Below are positions 6,373 through 9,902 of a stretch of 9,902 nucleotides of DNA, one piece after another. How positions within the stretch are numbered: position 1 is the first letter of the stretch; each line of letters starts with the position of its first letter. The position numbers and the translations under genes are program-made. The stretch comes from DATDRM01 sp035291705 (GTDB taxonomy: Bacteria > Chloroflexota > Anaerolineae > Anaerolineales > UBA4823), in NCBI GenBank assembly GCA_035291705.1, contig DATDRM010000187.1, forward strand, positions 1 to 9,902, written 5' to 3'. The notes under the pieces are model-generated. The model did no database searches, was not told where the DNA came from, and was given only the letters and a program-made list of their open reading frames with translations.

Positions 6373-6829
6373 CTCGTGCCTCCGCTTCTTCCTCGAATCT
6401 AGCACATATGTTCGGTTATTGCAACCTGGGATCCGGCCGTTTTTGCCCACCCTGCCAGACCTGGCAGCACTGCCAGACTATGGCGCGTATCACACAGCCC
6501 TTATAGCCGACTCTGCGTTGCCAGGCAAGTGGCAGGCGGGGGAGGAAGTGGTTTATCTGCTGGTGTTCGAAGGTGAACTGACGGATGGATCAACACCAGA
6601 AAATCAGGCAATTAGATTGCTCTCTCCACGGCTCTCAAAAGCTTTACAAATCCCAATCAAAAACAATTGGGCAGAAGCCCTCTGGGAGACAGGGTTGATG
6701 AAGGAGATGACCGGTGAGTTGATAACCGCTGGTGATTGCCTGACAGGATACTGGGTTTCCATTTCAGAGAAAGGCTGGGCAGATATTTTAACCTGGTTAG
6801 TAAAGGAGCAAATGGTCAAAATCGGATAA
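6332..6829 (+). CDS. Hypothetical protein, 5' end uncertain
   Basis: The reading frame gives 165 residues that I do not recognise. From about residue 26 the sequence looks coding: a proline-rich stretch (IRPFLPTLPDLAALPDYGAY, 34-53), then EEVVYLLVFEGEL (71-83), a mixed alpha/beta body and a C-terminal helix (GWADILTWLVKEQM, 148-161). The first 25 residues (MKASIIGSLFSASISCLRFF onward) are less convincing. The ATG at 6332 has no Shine-Dalgarno, and this part lies antisense to a micro-ORF with better signals. Translation may really start later, for example at the TTG at 6419, or the gene may be a 5'-truncated remnant. No signal-peptide cleavage motif, catalytic motif or metal-binding cluster is visible. 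It is followed 15 nt later by a perfect hairpin (6844-6883). Confidence 0.5.
   Translation: MKASIIGSLFSASISCLRFFLESSTYVRLLQPGIRPFLPTLPDLAALPDYGAYHTALIADSALPGKWQAGEEVVYLLVFEGELTDGSTPENQAIRLLSPRLSKALQIPIKNNWAEALWETGLMKEMTGELITAGDCLTGYWVSISEKGWADILTWLVKEQMVKIG
6396..6424 (-). promoter_or_regulatory. Candidate promoter for the micro-ORF
   Basis: On the minus strand, TTGCAA (6424-6419) and TAGATT (6401-6396) are 17 bp apart, with a TGC extension before the -10. The spacer holds the palindrome ACATATGT (6403-6410). The predicted start lies near 6389, just before GGAGG. The same bases are within the plus-strand ORF, so this may be coincidence. Confidence 0.35.
6452..6476. repeat. Three alternating CTGCCAG heptamers
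   Basis: CTGCCAG, CTGGCAG and CTGCCAG occur in succession, each separated by 2 nt. Any neighbouring two form a perfect 7-bp inverted repeat. In the plus frame they encode the repeated LPD-LAA-LPD, so coding constraint is a sufficient explanation. Confidence 0.5.
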
Positions 6830-6843
6830 CAGTTTTATTCTAC

Positions 6844-6883
6844 TCGATACGCACCCTGAGGATTTCTCCAGGGTGCGTATCGA
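6844..6883. terminator. Perfect 15-bp inverted repeat between convergent genes (terminator-like, no T-run)
   Basis: The arms TCGATACGCACCCTG (6844-6858) and CAGGGTGCGTATCGA (6869-6883) are exact complements around a 10-nt loop. The hairpin lies 15 nt past the plus-strand hypothetical stop and about 128 bp from the minus-strand membrane-gene stop, the usual place for a shared bidirectional terminator. Neither side has a clear T-run, so intrinsic termination is not assured. A protein-binding palindrome or an RNA-stabilising stem is possible. Confidence 0.5.
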
Positions 6884-7010
6884 AGACCCTTAATGTTACA
6901 GTTCTGCCGCTTGGCCGAGCTACTGGTGATTTCTTATTGAACAGTTACATCACGTAGACTTCTATGTCCAGAGTAAATGGCGATCCTTTCGGTAAGCTCC
7001 ATCCTTTTAT

Positions 7011-7673
7011 TCATGTCACCTGTGAATCGGATGTGCCTGATGATGAACCGGCCTGACCACGGACGTCGTAAGCAAATCCAGTGAAGACCGTCAACAGAAG
7101 AAATCCAAGAGCGAGGAATAAAATCAACAGAATAAGGGCCGGGTTGTTCACGCCAAAGAAGTACCCGAGGAGACCTGGACCGAGTAACGCAGATAGCCAG
7201 GCGATAATACAGGCGGTATAGGACCAAGGCCACAGCTTCTTGAGGAAATTCCCGAAACCAACAGAGAGATGGGCGCGCCACCAGGTCAATGGCGCATTAA
7301 TCCTGGTTCCGACTGCGCCAATGATGATTCCAAGGAGGGGAGGGAAGATCCCACCACCCACCAGGAGCATAGCGATGGACAATAGAATCATGATCAAGCC
7401 GCCATTCTTCCTCTGAACAAAGAGAGTTACCCACACGAGCAAGATCAGAGAAATGAGGATGGCAAGGATTCCGGTTACGAGAAGGTTGGGAACAATCGTC
7501 ATCGCCGGCTCTCCTCCCAGGCTGCGAAAGAATTCCGATTCAGGCCAGGACATGAACATCGTTCCGCTGGGAGCTACGTTGCCCTGTAGTACTTCACCAA
7601 TCCCATGCTCGATGCCGGCCAGCGCCATAATTGCGCCGAATGTTGAAGCGAACACTTTCGTTGCGTTTCTCAT
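7011..7673 (-). CDS. Small multi-pass membrane protein coupled to a flavodoxin gene, function unknown
   Basis: The 220-residue protein has hydrophobic segments near 7-26, 61-86, 92-122 (probably two helices broken at GGGIFPP, 106-112), 147-172 and 177-203. It ends in a short Ser/Gly/Thr-rich hydrophilic tail. A loop after the first helix (IEHGIGEVLQGNVAPSGTMF, 21-40, followed by MSWPESEFF) is the most distinctive part and includes H23, E27 and several prolines. I see no cofactor or transport motif and cannot name the family. The AAGGAGGAG ribosome-binding site overlaps the TAA of the upstream flavodoxin gene, and the ATG lies 12 nt after that stop. The two are almost certainly one transcript, perhaps translationally coupled. 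A redox-partner role with the flavodoxin is possible but unsupported by residues. Confidence 0.82.
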   Translation of the reverse strand: MRNATKVFASTFGAIMALAGIEHGIGEVLQGNVAPSGTMFMSWPESEFFRSLGGEPAMTIVPNLLVTGILAILISLILLVWVTLFVQRKNGGLIMILLSIAMLLVGGGIFPPLLGIIIGAVGTRINAPLTWWRAHLSVGFGNFLKKLWPWSYTACIIAWLSALLGPGLLGYFFGVNNPALILLILFLALGFLLLTVFTGFAYDVRGQAGSSSGTSDSQVT

Positions 7674-7685
7674 TTCTACTCCTCC

Positions 7686-8234
7686 TTATTGTGATAAACC
7701 AGGCTGAAGCTTTGCCGCCAGGCTGCCTGCCCAGGCGCGGATCGCAGTCCAATCGCGCACGTCGCTGGCCGGCATCTCGTGAAGGGGACTGGCCGGCAAA
7801 CCAGTAATTAAGCTGTCGGGGAAGCGTAACTTCGCCGGGTCGAACTTGCCGCCAAACAGTTCGAGCATAACAGGTTTAAGCCAGGGATACTTTTCCAGCT
7901 CTTTATCAAGCTGTGCCCGTACATCCTGCCACTCCTTTTTATCTATACTAAGTGGACCAAGCGTGTAAATTGCCACCCGAATACCTTCGGGCAGACGCTG
8001 TGTGAGGGCTTCCTGGTGTAGGGATAGAAAACGCTGCATGTCCTTGTGCCAGAGCCCGATGTAAAGCGGCGCCCCCAGTACGACCGTCCCGTATCCTGCA
8101 AGTGTTCGAACTTTCCGCATGGGCTGAAGATCGACCTCAAACCCACTTTCACGGAGCGTCTCGGCGATAGCCTCGGCAACTTCTTGCGTTGAGCCATACT
8201 TCGAAGCATAAGCTACCAGAACTTTTCCATCCAT
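7686..8234 (-). CDS. Flavodoxin-domain protein (HemG-like, menaquinone-dependent protoporphyrinogen oxidase family)
   Basis: The product has 182 residues. After strand VLVAYA comes the FMN phosphate loop SKYGST (11-16), then a helix (EVAEAIAETLRE). VVLGAPLYIGLWHKD (51-65) gives the second flavin-binding loop. The FGGKFDPAKL segment (127-136) resembles the C-terminal part of flavodoxin_5/HemG-like proteins, which are 170-200 residues long. The family binds FMN and transfers electrons; some members oxidise protoporphyrinogen IX with quinone as acceptor. No haem genes are nearby, so the name is a family label. I chose the ATG at 8234 because AAAGGA lies 8 nt before it. An ATG at 8243 has no usable spacing, and a TTG at 8264 is weaker. 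It heads a two-gene unit with the small membrane protein and is divergent from the LuxR-type gene. Confidence 0.86.
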   Translation of the reverse strand: MDGKVLVAYASKYGSTQEVAEAIAETLRESGFEVDLQPMRKVRTLAGYGTVVLGAPLYIGLWHKDMQRFLSLHQEALTQRLPEGIRVAIYTLGPLSIDKKEWQDVRAQLDKELEKYPWLKPVMLELFGGKFDPAKLRFPDSLITGLPASPLHEMPASDVRDWTAIRAWAGSLAAKLQPGLSQ

Positions 8235-8281
8235 TTTCGTCATCCTTTCTTTGCAATATGCCAATTTTCCAATCTGATTGC

Positions 8282-8311
8282 ATCATAGCGTTAAACCTCC
8301 ATTCTCGTCAT
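8282..8311 (-). promoter_or_regulatory. Candidate promoter for the flavodoxin unit
   Basis: On the minus strand, ATGACG (8311-8306) and TATGAT (8287-8282) are 18 bp apart. A start near 8275 would give a leader of about 40 nt with the AAAGGA site. The -35 matches the consensus at four of six positions. Confidence 0.4.
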
Positions 8312-8318
8312 CTATAAA
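8291..8318 (+). promoter_or_regulatory. Weak candidate promoter for the MalT-like gene
   Basis: TTAAAC (8291-8296) and TATAAA (8313-8318) are 16 bp apart. The site overlaps the candidate flavodoxin promoter on the other strand, so the two would compete. The match is moderate. Confidence 0.3.
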
Positions 8319-8319
8319 A

Positions 8320-8339
8320 GGTTAGATCCTGGGTTAGAT
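8320..8339 (+). repeat. Direct repeat GGTTAGAT x2, 12-bp period
   Basis: GGTTAGAT occurs at 8320-8327 and again at 8332-8339, separated by CCTG. The pair lies in the divergent spacer immediately downstream of the plus-strand -10 candidate and upstream of the flavodoxin -35. It could be a binding site, but two octamers in AT-rich DNA may be chance. Confidence 0.4.
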
Positions 8340-8387
8340 TAATTACAACTGCTTTACCTCGTTGGAACTGCCAGGTTCATCGGGCTT

Positions 8388-8391
8388 GGAG
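8388..8391 (+). promoter_or_regulatory. Ribosome-binding site bearing on the MalT-like start
   Basis: GGAG lies 8 nt before an in-frame GTG at 8400, 11 nt before TTG 8403 and 17 nt before ATG 8409. It favours GTG, or possibly TTG, over the ATG. Confidence 0.5.
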
Positions 8392-8399
8392 TAGAATCA

Positions 8400-9902
8400 G
8401 TGTTGATCATGGATGCCCTGGCTTCACCCCTTATCCTCACCAAATACCATGTGCCCACAGCGCGGCCGCATATTGTCCCGCGCACCCATCTCGTTGAGCG
8501 GCTCACTCCCGAGGCCGGTACAGGCCTTGTACTGATATGTGCACCTGCCGGATATGGTAAAACCACGCTTTTGGCAGAGTGGAGCCAGTCCCTCCTGCAA
8601 AATGGAGTCGCTGTCGCCTGGTATGCACTTGATCCGAGCGATGATGATCCGATTCCCTTTGGTGCCTATCTTGTAGCCAGCCTGGCACAAGCTCTCGGTC
8701 CGACGTCCGAGCTGGCGCGCATCACTCAGCTCCTGCGCTCCTCCCCTGAACTGGATTTGCAGAAGATCCTGCCTGCTATCATCAACGCAATCGTTTCCAG
8801 CGACCGTGACTGTGTGATGATCCTTGACGACTATTACCTGATCGGCGCCCCGGCCATTCACAGTGCGATATCCTTTCTCCTGGAGCACCTTCCGGAGAAG
8901 ATGCACATCGCCATTGGCAGCCGCTCGGACCCCCCACTGCCTTTGGCTCGCCTACGGGCGCGAGGAAAACTGCTCGAGATGCGCGCCGCCGATCTGCGCT
9001 TCTCGGCGGATGAAACGGCGCGATTCCTGAACGAGGTGATGCGGCTGGATCTATCGCCAGAAGTGGTCAATACACTCGAAGCGCGCACTGAGGGGTGGAT
9101 CGCCGGGTTGCAGCTTGCCGCGCTCTCCCTGTCGGGTCGTCCGGACAAGGAGAACTTTGTTACTTCCTTCACCGGCAGCCATCGCTATCTCGTCGAATAC
9201 CTGCTTGAAGAAGTGTTCAACCGCCAATCGGAGCAAGTGCAGTCGTTTCTCCTGTCCACCTCCATCCTGGAGCGCTTATGTGGTTCCTTGTGCGACGCCA
9301 TTCTGGGTGAAATCTCGGGCGGTGAGGAAATTCTCAAACAATTGGAACAAGTGAACCTGTTTGTGGTCGCCCTCGACGAGCAGGGCTATTGGTATCGCTA
9401 TCACCATCTCTTTCGCGACTTTCTGCAAGTCCGGCTGAACAAGACCCAGCCAGAGCGCGTGGTCGCGCTGCACCGCGCAGCCAGCGAGTGGCACGCGGCC
9501 CACGGTTCCTTGCGCGAGGCGGTCCAGCATGCGCTTAAGACCCGCGATTGGGACTATGCGGCGTCTTTGGTCGAGCTGCACGGCGTCTCGATGATGTTGC
9601 ACAGCGAATTCTCGACCGTTTACGAGTGGTGTGCGGCTTTCCCGGAAGAGGTAATGCGGGTGCGCCCGGCGCTCTGTCTCTTTCAGGGGAACGCATTGGT
9701 ACTCGGATATCGCCGGCAGAACCGGGGCAGGATTGAAGAGCGGTTGCAGCAGGTCGAGCAGGCGGCGGCCGCGCTGGAGGACAAGCAGCTGGCTCGCTTG
9801 CTCATCGGTCAGGCCGCCGCCACCCGTACCGCCCTGGCGGCGTTGACTCCGGACCCGGCTGTTGACCCCCGAGAGCAGTTCGCCCTAGCTCAGAGAGCGC
9901 TT
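8400..9902 (+). CDS. MalT-like (LAL/STAND ATPase) LuxR-family transcriptional activator, 3' truncated
   Basis: The frame stays open to the window edge, giving 501 residues of a family usually near 850-900. After a TKYHVPTARP start typical of the family comes the Walker A APAGYGKTT (about 48-56) and Walker B VMILDDYY (139-146). GSRSDPPLPLARLRARGKLLE holds the sensor arginine. GWIAGLQLAALSL and the winged-helix signature RYHHLFRDFL follow, then the start of a helical-repeat sensor region. The C-terminal LuxR helix-turn-helix should lie beyond the edge and is not seen. Relatives such as MalT bind ATP and an inducer, oligomerise and activate transcription. Start: GTG 8400 fits the GGAG site best. 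ATG 8409 is a plausible alternative, shortening it by three residues. Being divergent from the flavodoxin unit makes that unit a candidate target. Confidence 0.92.
   Translation, partial: MLIMDALASPLILTKYHVPTARPHIVPRTHLVERLTPEAGTGLVLICAPAGYGKTTLLAEWSQSLLQNGVAVAWYALDPSDDDPIPFGAYLVASLAQALGPTSELARITQLLRSSPELDLQKILPAIINAIVSSDRDCVMILDDYYLIGAPAIHSAISFLLEHLPEKMHIAIGSRSDPPLPLARLRARGKLLEMRAADLRFSADETARFLNEVMRLDLSPEVVNTLEARTEGWIAGLQLAALSLSGRPDKENFVTSFTGSHRYLVEYLLEEVFNRQSEQVQSFLLSTSILERLCGSLCDAILGEISGGEEILKQLEQVNLFVVALDEQGYWYRYHHLFRDFLQVRLNKTQPERVVALHRAASEWHAAHGSLREAVQHALKTRDWDYAASLVELHGVSMMLHSEFSTVYEWCAAFPEEVMRVRPALCLFQGNALVLGYRRQNRGRIEERLQQVEQAAAALEDKQLARLLIGQAAATRTALAALTPDPAVDPREQFALAQRAL

Noticed and set aside
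6408..6510. A 31-codon plus-strand frame rich in Cys (ATGTTCGGTTATTGC start)
   Set aside because: There is no Shine-Dalgarno, it is in a different frame from the better-supported 165-codon ORF, and the cysteines come from the repeated CTGCCAG heptamers.
8171..8291. A short leader ORF (ATGATGCAATC...) with GGAGG 9 nt upstream, before the flavodoxin gene
   Set aside because: It is out of frame with and overlaps the flavodoxin start. Its GGAGG lies in the spacer of the candidate promoter and so upstream of the predicted transcript start.
8424..8906. A 160-codon minus-strand frame opposite the MalT-like gene
   Set aside because: The plus strand here holds the unmistakable Walker A and B motifs of a STAND ATPase. 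The antisense product is a composition effect of codon bias.

Overview
The window is a moderately GC-rich bacterial chromosome segment. It has nine convincing genes in three transcriptional blocks, plus two doubtful ORFs. Gene content suggests a Chloroflexota-like bacterium (for example Anaerolineae): a MalT-like STAND/LuxR activator, a GAF-SpoIIE phosphatase, a large GT-C-like membrane protein and an SRPBCC protein next to a TetR regulator. This assignment is inference from family flavour; there is no rRNA or marker gene. I see no tRNA, rRNA, CRISPR array, insertion sequence or phage module.

Block 1 (positions 1-2826, minus strand) is a compact operon led by a TetR repressor of the LmrA/QdoR (YxaF) type. 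It is followed by an SRPBCC ligand-binding-like protein, an eight-helix membrane protein, an NAD(P)H-binding NmrA-like oxidoreductase, and the first seven codons of one more gene that runs off the left edge. Two junctions are ATGA stop/start overlaps and the other gaps are 19 and 26 nt. The promoter is near-consensus (TTGACG, 17 bp, TATAAT). Its spacer holds TGACCAGTCA, a near-palindrome whose core matches what I recall of the LmrA/QdoR box. The operon therefore looks autorepressed and inducible by a small, probably aromatic or hydrophobic, molecule.

Block 2 (2940-6450) has a plus-strand gene for a polytopic GT-C-like membrane protein that converges on a minus-strand phosphatase gene. The phosphatase is a fusion: an N-terminal segment resembling the core-binding (SAM-like) domain of tyrosine recombinases, then a GAF domain with a cysteine cluster, then a complete SpoIIE/RsbU-type PP2C domain. 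Its ribosome-binding region is tandemly duplicated. Just upstream are two competing readings: a 41-codon minus-strand micro-ORF with its own promoter and Shine-Dalgarno, and a 165-codon plus-strand hypothetical ORF that overlaps it.

Block 3 (6830-9902) begins with a perfect 15-bp inverted repeat between convergent genes. A minus-strand pair follows: a HemG-like flavodoxin and a small membrane protein. Divergent from it is a large MalT-like LuxR-family activator, cut by the right edge. The 165-bp divergent spacer holds candidate promoters for both directions and a 12-bp-period direct repeat, so the activator might control the flavodoxin pair.
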